A DNA stretch of 59,326 nucleotides from Leifsonia sp. CL147 (GTDB lineage Bacteria; Actinomycetota; Actinomycetes; Actinomycetales; Microbacteriaceae), in NCBI RefSeq assembly GCF_900114565.1, contig NZ_FOTM01000024.1, positions 1-59,326 on the forward strand, read 5' to 3'. Positions 1 to 7,176 of this stretch are shown piece by piece (position 1 is the first letter of the stretch; each line of letters opens with the position of its first letter). The translations under genes were made by a program, and so were the position numbers. Under the pieces are notes generated by a model. The model worked only from the letters and a program-made list of their open reading frames with translations. It did no database searches and had not been told where the DNA came from.

Positions 1-306
1 CAACTGCCAACACCAGGCTGTTGCGCGGCGGAAGGTGCGCCCGCTGTCCCCGGTGAGCTCGGACTGGGACGCCTTCCCGGTCAGCCAGGTCAGGAACCGG
101 CGCAACTGCTCCCGCTGGCTCACGTCGGCCCGGCGACGCACCGAGGACGCCCCGCAGTTCCGGCACCGCCAGCGTTGCGTCCCGGACGGGTGACGGCCAT
201 TCTTCACCAGCTGTGTCCCGCATACCATGCAGGAGGTCTGATTCACGGGAAGGTCCACGACTAAGGATCGCGGACCATGACCACCCCGATCCTCCCGCGT
301 AATCAC
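1..306 (-). CDS. IS1249-family transposase, N-terminal 102 codons (partial)
   Basis: Only the N-terminal part of the transposase lies in the window; the gene runs off the left edge. It includes the zinc-ribbon cysteines (C26, C29, C48, C51) expected to bind DNA. It differs from the copy at 58179-59324 at one codon, number 21, which is GTG (Val) here and TCG (Ser) there, a two-base change. I chose the GTG at 304-306 because it is the first start in the open frame; the GTG created at codon 21 could be an alternative. The catalytic DDE residues lie outside the visible part, so I cannot say whether this copy is intact. Confidence 0.85.
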   Translation of the reverse strand, partial: MITREDRGGHGPRSLVVDLPVNQTSCMVCGTQLVKNGRHPSGTQRWRCRNCGASSVRRRADVSQREQLRRFLTWLTGKASQSELTGDSGRTFRRATAWCWQL

Positions 307-323
307 GCGGCCAGATCAAGATC

Positions 324-347
324 CCATCCACTCTTTTTGGCCTATAA
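324..347. repeat. Terminal inverted repeat of the IS (outer end, left copy)
   Basis: The outermost bases, read inward on the minus strand, begin TTATAGGCCAAAAAGAGTGG and match 58145-58168 over 24 bases with no mismatch. Identity stops one base either side, so 24 bp is the repeat length supported here. Confidence 0.88.
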
Positions 348-565
348 CCCCCATCTGCCCACATCTGATTTCGTCGCTGCTCGATAGCGACGCGATCGCC
401 GCTAAACACGCCGTACAGACGGCTCACGCCGTCGATGTTCCGGCTCGCCGAAATCCTGGGTTGCCACTTCGCCAGATGGTGACCTCCTCGCCGTTAACCA
501 CGGGAACTTTTCCGTACTCGTTCTCGTGTACTTCGCCGCAGCGTGCGCGGAAATCGGGGGCGTGG

Positions 566-571
566 GATAAT
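566..571 (+). promoter_or_regulatory. -10 box for the MNT/HEPN operon, probably leaderless
   Basis: A GATAAT hexamer ends seven bases before the ATG at 579. There is no Shine-Dalgarno sequence in front of that ATG, so transcription probably starts at or next to the start codon, as is common in actinobacteria. The -35 region is not clear. Confidence 0.5.
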
Positions 572-578
572 TCGTGCC

Positions 579-884
579 ATGATCACCGCGGTCCCAGTCG
601 ATGTGCATGCGATCGCTCGCGCGTGTGAAGAACATGGAGTCAAGCGGCTTCGCATCTTCGGGTCGGTGCTCGGCGACAAGTTTGACCGCGAGACGAGTGA
701 CGTCGATTTCCTCGTCGACTTCTTGCCCGGACGCGGTGGCCTGTTCCACGACTACTTCGACTTGAAGGAAGATCTGGAGCGGATCGTGGGCCGCGGCGTC
801 GACCTGGTCGACGCGGGCGCCGTACGCAATCCCTACTTCGCGCGGTCGGCCTTCGGCAGTGCCGAGGAGCTCTATGCTGCCTGA
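579..884 (+). CDS. MNT-domain nucleotidyltransferase antitoxin (MntA-like)
   Basis: A 101-residue minimal nucleotidyltransferase. The family motif GS-x10-DxD is present: G29-S30 in RIFGSVLGD, then D41 and D43 in SDVDFLVDF. In characterised HEPN/MNT modules (type VII toxin-antitoxin) this protein inactivates the HEPN RNase by adding AMP to a tyrosine near its active site. The ATG at 579 is preferred over upstream in-frame codons because homology begins there and a -10 box sits just upstream. The gene overlaps the HEPN gene by 11 bp, so the pair is translationally coupled. A degraded second copy lies at 1469-1634. Activity and target are inferred from the family. Confidence 0.88.
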   Translation: MITAVPVDVHAIARACEEHGVKRLRIFGSVLGDKFDRETSDVDFLVDFLPGRGGLFHDYFDLKEDLERIVGRGVDLVDAGAVRNPYFARSAFGSAEELYAA

Positions 885-1260
885 GTCGCCGGCGTTCCTT
901 TGGGATGCGCGCGAGGCCGCGACGAAAGCCGCATCCGTCGAACAGGGTCACGGGCAGGCCGAGTATCTGGGCGACTGGGTGCTTCAAGCCGCCGTCGAAC
1001 GGCAACTCGAAATCCTCGGTGAGGCGCTCAAGAATCTGCGCTCGGCGGACGCTGAGACAGCGGCTCGGATCCCAAACGTTCACGCGATCATCGGGACGCG
1101 AAACATCCTTGTGCACGCGTATGCGCAGGTGGATCAGCAGCGAGTGTGGGAGATCCTGACGGACGACCTCCCCGAGCTGATCCCAGTGCTCGAAAGCTTG
1201 CTCGCCGAAGTCGATGAGACGGAGTTGTCGCTCCAAGACGATGCCGGCCCAAGCGCGTAG
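874..1260 (+). CDS. HEPN-domain RNase toxin (HepT-like, DUF86)
   Basis: A 128-residue, largely helical protein with the HepT catalytic motif RNxxxHxY at R76-N77, H81 and Y83 (RNILVHAY). In the family, the Arg and His form the ribonuclease site of a homodimer and the Tyr is the residue AMPylated by the partner MntA. The ATG at 874 lies inside the end of the MNT gene, which fixes the pair as an operon. The long segment 'VERQLEILGEALKNL' is typical of DUF86. All key residues are kept, so the toxin looks active. Its position between an IS end and a tRNA-like scar suggests it is part of a mobile region. Confidence 0.88.
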   Translation: MLPESPAFLWDAREAATKAASVEQGHGQAEYLGDWVLQAAVERQLEILGEALKNLRSADAETAARIPNVHAIIGTRNILVHAYAQVDQQRVWEILTDDLPELIPVLESLLAEVDETELSLQDDAGPSA

Positions 1261-1397
1261 GCCCAAGACTTTTCCAGCGTGCCCACATTTGCCCACAACC
1301 GCTTGAGGTCGTGTGAGACCCAAACGAGCTCTAGTCAACCAAATGGCGCGTAATTCCGCGGATTTTCACGCGTACGGACCCCTTCGGCGGCCCGTAT

Positions 1398-1425
1398 CCG
1401 GGTTCAAGTCCCTGGGGGCGCACCA
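1398..1425 (+). other. tRNA 3'-end-like fragment (T-arm to CCA), possible att scar
   Basis: The stretch contains GGTTCAAGTCC, a good match to the tRNA T-loop (B-box) consensus, followed by GGGGGCGCACCA, which looks like an acceptor 3' strand ending in CCA. No matching 5' acceptor strand, D-arm or anticodon arm is found in the 75 bases upstream, so this is not a whole tRNA. Integrases often use tRNA 3' ends as attachment sites and leave such copies behind. The T-stem has one mismatch. Confidence 0.5.
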
Positions 1426-1468
1426 CACACCGCGAGGTGGCGAGAAGCCCCCGGTCCACAATTTCGCC

Positions 1469-1634
1469 ATGATCACCGCCGTGCCAGTAGATGCGCAGGC
1501 GATCGTCCGCTCGTGCGAAGCACATGGAGTCGAACGGCTTCGCATTTTCGGGTCCGTGCTCGGCGACAAGTGGGTCGCGGGATCGACCTGGTCGACGCCG
1601 GCGCAGTGGGCAATCCCTACTTCGCGCGGTCGGC
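1469..1634 (+). pseudogene. Second MNT nucleotidyltransferase copy, internally deleted
   Basis: The sequence from the ATG at 1469 repeats the first MNT gene almost codon for codon (MITAVPVDAQAIVRSCEAHG) up to VLGDK. It then jumps to the equivalent of base 786 of the first copy (RGIDLVDAGAV region) and stays similar until about 1634. The missing piece corresponds to about 106 bp, so the frame is lost and the catalytic DxD is gone. A shared GT at the join suggests deletion by microhomology. No HEPN gene follows. The copy cannot make a working enzyme. Confidence 0.8.
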
Positions 1635-1654
1635 TGGGATGGGCGCGGGCGCGG

Positions 1655-2119
1655 TCAGGTGCCGCGCTCCCGGGAGAGCACGTCATACATGGCCCAATAT
1701 TCGATGCCCGGGTTGCAGTTGTAGATGCGCGCCTCCGACCAGTCTGCGGAGAATTTTCCGTAGCCGTCCGTGAGGGTGTATTTGGAGTTGGCGAATGTGA
1801 TTTCGAAGCTGTAATCATCCACTTTCCGCCACGTAACGGAGCCGGTATAGCGCTTCTCAGTGGAAACCTCGATACACACGTTATCGGCCAGTTTCGGATG
1901 CCCCTGTGGAATGTTTTCGGCGTAGCCAAAGCCGTTCGGATCTAGCCCCAAGGACATCGGCTGGGTAGGTTTTGTCCTGGTGTGATGCTTCTCGTTGTAG
2001 AGGGTTCCGCCGTCCCAGGAAATTACCTCTTTGAATAGGGGCGCGGAGCACCCTGCGAGTGAGAAACACATGACTGCTGCGGCAAGCAGCAGTCCCGATC
2101 TACCCAAATACTTTCGCAT
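1655..2119 (-). CDS. Lipoprotein beside LXG toxin, candidate immunity protein
   Basis: A 154-residue secreted lipoprotein. It has a basic start (MRKYLGRSG), a hydrophobic stretch and a lipobox (SLAGC, Cys24). The mature part contains three cysteines and several aromatic residues but matches no family I recognise. The ATG at 2119 is chosen because it gives the signal peptide directly. It lies 7 bp downstream of the LXG toxin gene and is the last gene of that operon. Immunity proteins usually sit there, and toxins acting outside the cytoplasm are commonly neutralised by membrane or lipid-anchored proteins. Immunity function is therefore an inference from position and localisation. Confidence 0.7.
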   Translation of the reverse strand: MRKYLGRSGLLLAAAVMCFSLAGCSAPLFKEVISWDGGTLYNEKHHTRTKPTQPMSLGLDPNGFGYAENIPQGHPKLADNVCIEVSTEKRYTGSVTWRKVDDYSFEITFANSKYTLTDGYGKFSADWSEARIYNCNPGIEYWAMYDVLSRERGT

Positions 2120-2126
2120 TGGCGGT

Positions 2127-3440
2127 CTACTCGAACAGCTTCGCATTCGCCAACTCCTCGAAATACTTCTCTTTGGTGAGTGTCCCGTTCGGATATTTCT
2201 TATACAGCTCGAAACCGAACGCTACGGCTCGATCATCCAGCTCATCGTGGTTCACCCCTGCGTTGACTCCGGCGGCATTCCCGCTGTTCGCACCCTTCAG
2301 CGCGGTCTCGAGGTCGACGCCCCAGAGGCCGAGCATGATGCCGTAATTCACATTTCCGAAAACATCCGACCGGACATCCCTTCCCTGCTCGTCGCGGAGG
2401 TCGAAGGCACCGGGTGCCGGGTGATACTCCTCATCCAGGTAGCGTTTCATGTCCCAATCACCCCAGGTCTTGAACTTCTCAAGAAATATCTCACCGCCTG
2501 CAAAAGCAACCCAGCCGTGCTGTTTCAAATAGTCCAAGGCAGCACCTAGGGCGCCGACCGGGTTACCGTCGACCTTGTACACCATGGCGTTTCGAAGCAT
2601 GGAGTTGAACAGCCTGGGGTCCTCAAGCGCGAGCCAACGCAGCTGCTGCCCCTCTTCGGAGGCGAGCCACTCCAGGAGCTTGTCGTAGCTGAGGTTCGAG
2701 GCAAACTCCAACGAGTGGTATACGCCGTCGGCGTCAGGAGCGTGGTCGTTGGTGGAAATCTTGGCCTCAAGCAGCGCTTGAATGAGCAGAAGGTTCACGC
2801 CGTTCGTGTAGTAGCTGCCATCGGTCTCGACCGCAACCTTGTTGAGCTCAGTAGCGGCCTGGGTGGCGAGTTTCATGACCTGCAAGCTGTCAGAGAAGTA
2901 GTTCGAGACGTCGGCCACGAACCACTCAAGTTTCGCGATCTTCTTTTCAAGCAGGTCAATCTCGATTCCGACCTGCGCTTTGAGCTGCTCAAGTACCTGA
3001 CTCTGATGCATCAAGTTGCCCGTGTCGTCAAAGCCCGGGTACAGACCGTTCGCCTGAGTGAATAGATCCTTGTTCTGTTCGATCTGCTGTTCGATGAGCC
3101 GGAGTTGATCTTCTGAATCCCGCAGGGCTTGTTTGAGGTCGTCATGGTCAAGGTCACCCTCCTCCGCCACAACGGAGTGTGCGTACTCGTACGACGCAAG
3201 CTCAGCCTGAAGATCGTCAACAGCCTGGCTGAGTTTCGTGATCGCCGGGATGATGAGTTCACAGAACAGGCCCCGCCCGGCCGTGAATGCGGCCCCCTGC
3301 AGCACGCCAGCATCGAGCTGACCGATCAGATGCCGTGACCCGGCATGTAGGCGATCGATGATCGCGTTCACGTTGGTGAGGTTGTTGCGCATGGCGCTGA
3401 TGAGGTTGGTCGAATCAGCGACGTCGAACTTCACTCCCAT
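2127..3440 (-). CDS. LXG-type type VII secretion toxin with type-44-like C-terminus
   Basis: A 437-residue polymorphic toxin candidate. Residues 1 to about 215 form a helical, coiled-coil-rich targeting domain of the LXG kind, with no signal peptide. Residues of about 285-425 resemble polymorphic toxin domain type 44, with WGDWDMK near 326-332, SDVFGNVNYG near 358-367 and ELDDRAVAFG near 400-409. The Asp-rich conserved blocks suggest a catalytic site, but the reaction is not known to me. Its start overlaps the preceding helical partner gene by 10 bp and a lipoprotein gene follows. The order small helical protein, small helical protein, LXG toxin, immunity candidate matches LXG loci in Firmicutes. 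No ESX secretion genes are in the window. Confidence 0.78.
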   Translation of the reverse strand: MGVKFDVADSTNLISAMRNNLTNVNAIIDRLHAGSRHLIGQLDAGVLQGAAFTAGRGLFCELIIPAITKLSQAVDDLQAELASYEYAHSVVAEEGDLDHDDLKQALRDSEDQLRLIEQQIEQNKDLFTQANGLYPGFDDTGNLMHQSQVLEQLKAQVGIEIDLLEKKIAKLEWFVADVSNYFSDSLQVMKLATQAATELNKVAVETDGSYYTNGVNLLLIQALLEAKISTNDHAPDADGVYHSLEFASNLSYDKLLEWLASEEGQQLRWLALEDPRLFNSMLRNAMVYKVDGNPVGALGAALDYLKQHGWVAFAGGEIFLEKFKTWGDWDMKRYLDEEYHPAPGAFDLRDEQGRDVRSDVFGNVNYGIMLGLWGVDLETALKGANSGNAAGVNAGVNHDELDDRAVAFGFELYKKYPNGTLTKEKYFEELANAKLFE

Positions 3441-3793
3441 GGCAACGCACCCTTATCGCGAATCAGTCTCTGTCTTTCATCATCGAGGGACTGCCGCACC
3501 TGCGAACTCGCCCACTCAAGCTCGTCGACCGACTCTTCAACGTATCGGTCAACCTGAAACAGAAGGTCCTGTCGCGCCTCGAGCTCTCGGTGCGCGGCGA
3601 TACTGCCAGACCGCAGGTTCTCGTGGAGTGACGATTCCCTTCGGCGGGCCACCGAATGGAACTGTTCGTGAAAGGTCTCCAGCGAGCGCTGGTAGCTGTT
3701 CCGAAGTTCGGAGAACTCGTCTTCTCGCTGTTCGATCCGCGCGATCTGAGCGGTCAGCTCGAAACGTTCATTCGCGCTCCTATCGCCACTCAC
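3431..3793 (-). CDS. Small helical LXG partner, Lap2/DUF3958-like
   Basis: A 120-residue, highly charged, almost entirely helical protein with no signal peptide. In LXG loci such proteins (Lap2, DUF3958) bind the helical targeting domain of the toxin and help present it to the type VII machinery. I chose the GTG at 3793 rather than the ATG five codons upstream. The GTG overlaps the previous stop codon as GTGA, and a GGGAGGA ribosome site lies at the right distance before it. The family assignment rests on size, composition and operon position, because sequence similarity is weak. Confidence 0.65.
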   Translation of the reverse strand: MSGDRSANERFELTAQIARIEQREDEFSELRNSYQRSLETFHEQFHSVARRRESSLHENLRSGSIAAHRELEARQDLLFQVDRYVEESVDELEWASSQVRQSLDDERQRLIRDKGALPWE

Positions 3794-4074
3794 CGTGCGT
3801 CCTCCCATCGTTCGGCGTCTGCAACATCACGCTTCTCGATACTGCTGGCAAGTTCCGGGAACTTGTTCGCTTGCCCCAACACGGCGGCACAGAATTGGCT
3901 GACCGTCTGGAACATCTGGTTCGTGACATCACGGCCCGCGCTCATCCCAGGGATGCCGCTGGTGGAACCGAAGCTGACCTGCTGGTCGGCATACCCGGAT
4001 GTGTCGATACTCACCAGCTCATTAACAGCGGCATCGGCATCGGCGGTACTCGAACTGATCTTCCCTGAAGACAT
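3790..4074 (-). CDS. Small helical LXG partner, Lap1/TIGR04197-like
   Basis: A 94-residue protein beginning MSSGKISSSTADADAAVNEL and ending in a helical segment with SSIEKRDVADAER. It resembles the small type VII effectors of the TIGR04197/DUF3130 group (Lap1) that pair with LXG toxins. The ATG at 4074 is preceded by AAGGAG at good spacing, whereas the upstream in-frame ATG at 4137 has no such site. It is the first gene of a four-gene operon running 4074 to 1655, with all internal junctions overlapping or within a few bases. The role as an export chaperone is inferred from the family. Confidence 0.65.
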   Translation of the reverse strand: MSSGKISSSTADADAAVNELVSIDTSGYADQQVSFGSTSGIPGMSAGRDVTNQMFQTVSQFCAAVLGQANKFPELASSIEKRDVADAERWEDAR

Positions 4075-4532
4075 ATCCGCTCCTTCTTCGATCTGATGTG
4101 ACATGGACGCCAAGGCACTCGTCGGACAGCCCTGCAAGAAAATCCCTTTCGTTCGTCATCGAACGCGCGGGCCGCTCCCTTGCTCGCATGGCGGAGAGTG
4201 CGCTATTGGGGATGTCTCGTCAACTACGTAGACGAGGCTGAGTGCGGATCGTGACAGAACTTCCGGGCGTTTGCGCACTCTTTGTCCGTATATCGTTGGG
4301 CGGTCAGCCAGATGCATCTCATGGAGGACGCGCATGGCGCGCTGAAGAGATCAGTTCCGTCGGCCCATTCTTCTTCGGCCTTGCCCCGCTGATCGTCCCG
4401 AATTCTGCTGCTGATAAACCTGGCAGGAGTTTCCGATCCCGCCGGGATGCGTTTTCGACGTTCCACGAATCCAGGGATGGTCGCGGCGCGCTGCCCTACC
4501 GACTTCCGAAGCTGAGCCCCTAAGTTCGTAGC
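4075..4532. other. Intergenic stretch, no gene supported
   Basis: This 458-bp gap separates the minus-strand LXG operon from a plus-strand gene. It should hold the LXG operon promoter, but I see no convincing -35/-10 pair. Short open frames here lack ribosome sites and recognisable protein features. TAAGTT at 4522-4527 could be a -10 box for the leaderless start at 4533. Confidence 0.5.
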
Positions 4533-4961
4533 ATGGCGCAGTCCTGGTGGAAGACTCCTCCGATCGCCCTCGCGATCGTCTTCGGACTGTGCGGGATGCT
4601 GGCGGGGGGACTCGCGCTTCTGAATGCGCTGTCGGCTGCTCCGGTCCCGCGTGGCCCGGTCCCGGGCGCCGGCGCGACACTCTCCTCGACCGCGCATACC
4701 TACATGGAGGCGGCGAAGCACACCGACTGCGGGATGACCCGCGCTCTCACGACCTCTAACACGACGGCGTGGTGCGACCGCCCGAGGCTGCTCTCGTATA
4801 CGTTTCTCGGCCGCTCCGGCGACGATGGCCAGTGCATGGGGTACTCGATCACCACGGATACCGGCCTCGATGGCACCGACCAGGGTGGAACCGAAGGGTG
4901 GTCGTTCTGCTACCGCCAGACGAAGGCCGGCTGGCGGCTCTGGGATCAGGGCCAGGGCTGA
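4533..4961 (+). CDS. Hypothetical membrane-anchored secreted protein
   Basis: A 142-residue protein with one N-terminal hydrophobic helix (about residues 11-35, IALAIVFGLCGMLAGGLALL) and a small extracytoplasmic domain. The domain has four cysteines (in HTDCG, AWCDR, GQCMG and SFCYR) that could form two disulfides, and the segment 'AHTYMEAAKHTDCGMTRALT' resembles the first helix of NTF2-like or DUF4878-like domains. No catalytic motif is visible. The ATG follows a possible -10 box by five bases with no ribosome site, so the transcript may be leaderless. Function unknown. Confidence 0.65.
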   Translation: MAQSWWKTPPIALAIVFGLCGMLAGGLALLNALSAAPVPRGPVPGAGATLSSTAHTYMEAAKHTDCGMTRALTTSNTTAWCDRPRLLSYTFLGRSGDDGQCMGYSITTDTGLDGTDQGGTEGWSFCYRQTKAGWRLWDQGQG

Positions 4962-5028
4962 AACGACGCATAACGCTGCCGCCACGTAGATCGTCCCCGT
5001 CCCGAGGACGTGACTCCGTGTCGCCGGC

Positions 5029-5805
5029 TCAGTGGGTCTCCCAACGGAACCAGCGGATACCGAGGAACGCGAAGACGACGACGTAGCCGAGGCACGCAAT
5101 GAGTGCGTACCCATCCTGATCGGCCCACCCGGCTCCCGTCAGAGCGTCGGAGAACAACGTCATGAGTGCTCCGACCGGGGACCAGGCCGCGATCGACTTC
5201 ATCGTGTCGCCGAGGATGCCCGAAGAGCCGACGAGCCCGAGCAGGACCAGGATGACGAAAAGGATCCGGCCGATCGCGTTGATCGCGGTCGTCGAGGGCA
5301 CCAGTGCGACCAGCGCCTGTCCGATGGAGAGGAACATGGCGGCGCCGAGGACGGCGACGGCGAGGGCCAATGCATACTGACCAGGACTCGGAGTCAAACC
5401 GTGCAGGGCGGCGCCGACGGTGACCACAATGATGGAGGCGATGAGGTTGGATGCGATCTGCACGCAGAGTCGACTGGTCATGATGGTCCATGTCGGCGCC
5501 GGGCTCACACGGAGCCGTTGCAGGACGCCCACTTCCCGGTCATGCGCGAGGGTCAGGCTGTAACCGAGGAGGCAGGAGGTGATCAGGCCGAGGGTGAGGG
5601 CCAGCCCGATGATGATGGCTGGCGAGCCCAGCCGGGATCCGGCCTTCCCCAGCGTTGTGGCGATCAGGATCACGATGGGAAGGACCAGACTCAGAACGGT
5701 CGCGACAGTGCTTCGGAGGAGCACGATCGTGTCCGCGCGGAGCAGCGAGCGGAGTGCGAGGCCGATCGGGGGGCGGGCGAAGGCGGTCTCAGTCACGGAT
5801 CTCAC
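5029..5805 (-). CDS. ABC-2 type exporter permease
   Basis: A 258-residue integral membrane protein with about six hydrophobic segments. It has the layout of ABC-2 permeases, including the conserved 'EVGVLQRLRVSPAP' stretch found between the second and third helices of drug and polysaccharide exporters. It overlaps the upstream ATPase gene by 17 bp on the same strand, so the two make one exporter half each, probably dimerising as 2+2. The substrate cannot be read from sequence. DrrB-type antibiotic or lipid export is a common role for this family. Confidence 0.88.
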   Translation of the reverse strand: MRSVTETAFARPPIGLALRSLLRADTIVLLRSTVATVLSLVLPIVILIATTLGKAGSRLGSPAIIIGLALTLGLITSCLLGYSLTLAHDREVGVLQRLRVSPAPTWTIMTSRLCVQIASNLIASIIVVTVGAALHGLTPSPGQYALALAVAVLGAAMFLSIGQALVALVPSTTAINAIGRILFVILVLLGLVGSSGILGDTMKSIAAWSPVGALMTLFSDALTGAGWADQDGYALIACLGYVVVFAFLGIRWFRWETH

Positions 5806-6601
5806 TTCCCGTCAGCCCGATGAAGACATCTTCCAGCGTCACTGCCCCGTGGGCGACTTCGAGGACACGCGGATCGTTCTGGTGTTTCGCGATCAGGTCG
5901 GCTGGGGTGCCGAGCGTCAGCAGAGTCCCATGATCGATGATCGCGACACGATCGCAGACCGCCTGAGCCTCCTCCATCGAGTGCGTCGTCAGAAGAATGC
6001 TGCTGCCCTCCCCGCGCAGTTGCTCGATGCGGCGCCACAGGCCTCGTCTCGACTGCGGGTCGAGCCCCGCGGTCGGTTCGTCGAGCAGCAGCAGGAGCGG
6101 ATCGTGGATCGTCGCGATGTGGAGAGCCAGCCGCTGCTGCTGACCTCCGGAGAGCTGCTTGAATCGCTTGCCCCTGTCCTCCTCCAGCCCGATGGCTTGG
6201 AGGCTGTCTGCGATCCTGTCGCGTGTCAGCCGCACCCCGTAGAGGCCGCCGTAGAGCCGCGCGATCTGCTCGATGCTCAGTTCCGGCTGGAAACTGGACG
6301 TCTGCAGTTGAACACCGAGGCGCGCTTTCGTATCCAGCGGATTCTTGCGCGCGTCGACGCCATCCACCAGCACCTGCCCCGACCTGGGCTTCACCAGCCC
6401 CTCGATCGCGCTGAGCGTGCTCGTCTTTCCCGCACCGTTGGGGCCGAGGAGGCCGAAGATCTCGCCCCTCTCGATCTCGAAGCTGACGCCGCGGACCGCG
6501 GTTCGCTGCTGATAGGCGACAGTGAGGTCGTCGACCTGCAACGCTGGTGATCGCGGCGGGACGGCTTCCGGTGTAGATGGCGGTTGATCCGATTCACTCA
6601 C
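5789..6601 (-). CDS. ABC exporter ATP-binding protein
   Basis: A 270-residue ATPase with Walker A GPNGAGKT, Q-loop in GVQLQ, signature LSGGQQQR, Walker B LLLLLDEPTAGLD and the switch histidine in TTHSMEEA. It has a proline-rich N-terminal extension of about 20 residues and a short C-terminal tail, as in DrrA-like proteins. It is the first gene of a two-gene operon with the ABC-2 permease. ATP hydrolysis by this subunit would drive export through the permease; the cargo is unknown. Confidence 0.92.
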   Translation of the reverse strand: MSESDQPPSTPEAVPPRSPALQVDDLTVAYQQRTAVRGVSFEIERGEIFGLLGPNGAGKTSTLSAIEGLVKPRSGQVLVDGVDARKNPLDTKARLGVQLQTSSFQPELSIEQIARLYGGLYGVRLTRDRIADSLQAIGLEEDRGKRFKQLSGGQQQRLALHIATIHDPLLLLLDEPTAGLDPQSRRGLWRRIEQLRGEGSSILLTTHSMEEAQAVCDRVAIIDHGTLLTLGTPADLIAKHQNDPRVLEVAHGAVTLEDVFIGLTGSEIRD

Positions 6602-6879
6602 AACGCCAGTGTGGCGGCACCTGATCGGTCGGGCGATGACCGAACCCTATGGATCTCATGAGAAACGGTCGTGGGAAGCGGCAGGGTCCCGAGCACCGGG
6701 GATGAGGCGGGTCGTGGTGCGTCCGGGTCGCCGCCGACCGGCAGTGCGACATCGTGAATCTCACGCATGCGAACATGATCGATGTGCGCGCGCAGCTTCG
6801 TGACGAGCATGGCGGCGGAGACCGGTGCGACCGTTGACGTCGACGATGAATCACATCCGACGACTTGGAGAGCCTCCAC

Positions 6880-7170
6880 ATGGGACGACAGATGGTCATT
6901 GCAACAGCGATTCTTCTCGGATTGCTCAATCTCGCCATCGGGCTGTTCTACGCCCTGTGGTCGATCGCCGACGATGGGGCCGCCGCCCGGACGGAACTGC
7001 ACGGTTTCGACCCGAGCCAGCTTCTGCCGAACGACGGCCTCTTCTGGCTGACCGCCAATGTGTCCATTGCTCTGCTGGTGACCGTGGATGTGTTCGTGAT
7101 CCTCCTCTTGGTGCGCCTAGCGCGGCAGGGCTCGATAGAAACCCGCCGTGTCGACGCGCACGCCGGCTGA
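6880..7170 (+). CDS. Small two-helix membrane protein, unknown function
   Basis: A 96-residue protein with two predicted membrane helices (about residues 5-26 and 58-82) and an outside loop between them. I chose the ATG at 6880, which has GGAGAG seven bases upstream, over the TTG at 6865. It stands alone and converges with the next membrane protein gene; a short CCCGC/GCGGG hairpin (7171-7185) between them may stop transcription from both sides. I recognise no family. Confidence 0.6.
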   Translation: MGRQMVIATAILLGLLNLAIGLFYALWSIADDGAAARTELHGFDPSQLLPNDGLFWLTANVSIALLVTVDVFVILLLVRLARQGSIETRRVDAHAG

Positions 7171-7176
7171 CCCGCT

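Larger units (their letters stand above)
1..347 (-). mobile_element. IS1249-like element, transposase-start end (cut by window edge)
   Basis: This is the end of an insertion sequence that carries the transposase start. Bases 1-308 repeat bases 59019-59326 with only two differences (245-246). The outer terminal repeat at 324-347 is the exact reverse complement of 58145-58168 at the opposite end of the second copy, so together they imply a 24-bp terminal inverted repeat and an element of about 1.22 kb. Target-site duplications cannot be read because each copy is missing its other end. The flank at 348-565 holds no gene I can support. Confidence 0.9.

Noticed and set aside
1350-1425. Complete tRNA gene
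   Set aside because: Only the T-arm and acceptor 3' strand are present; no 5' acceptor, D-arm or anticodon arm can be folded.
4242-4523. Open frame of 93 codons in the gap after the LXG operon
   Set aside because: No ribosome site, no recognisable feature, and it overlaps an equally unlikely minus-strand frame.
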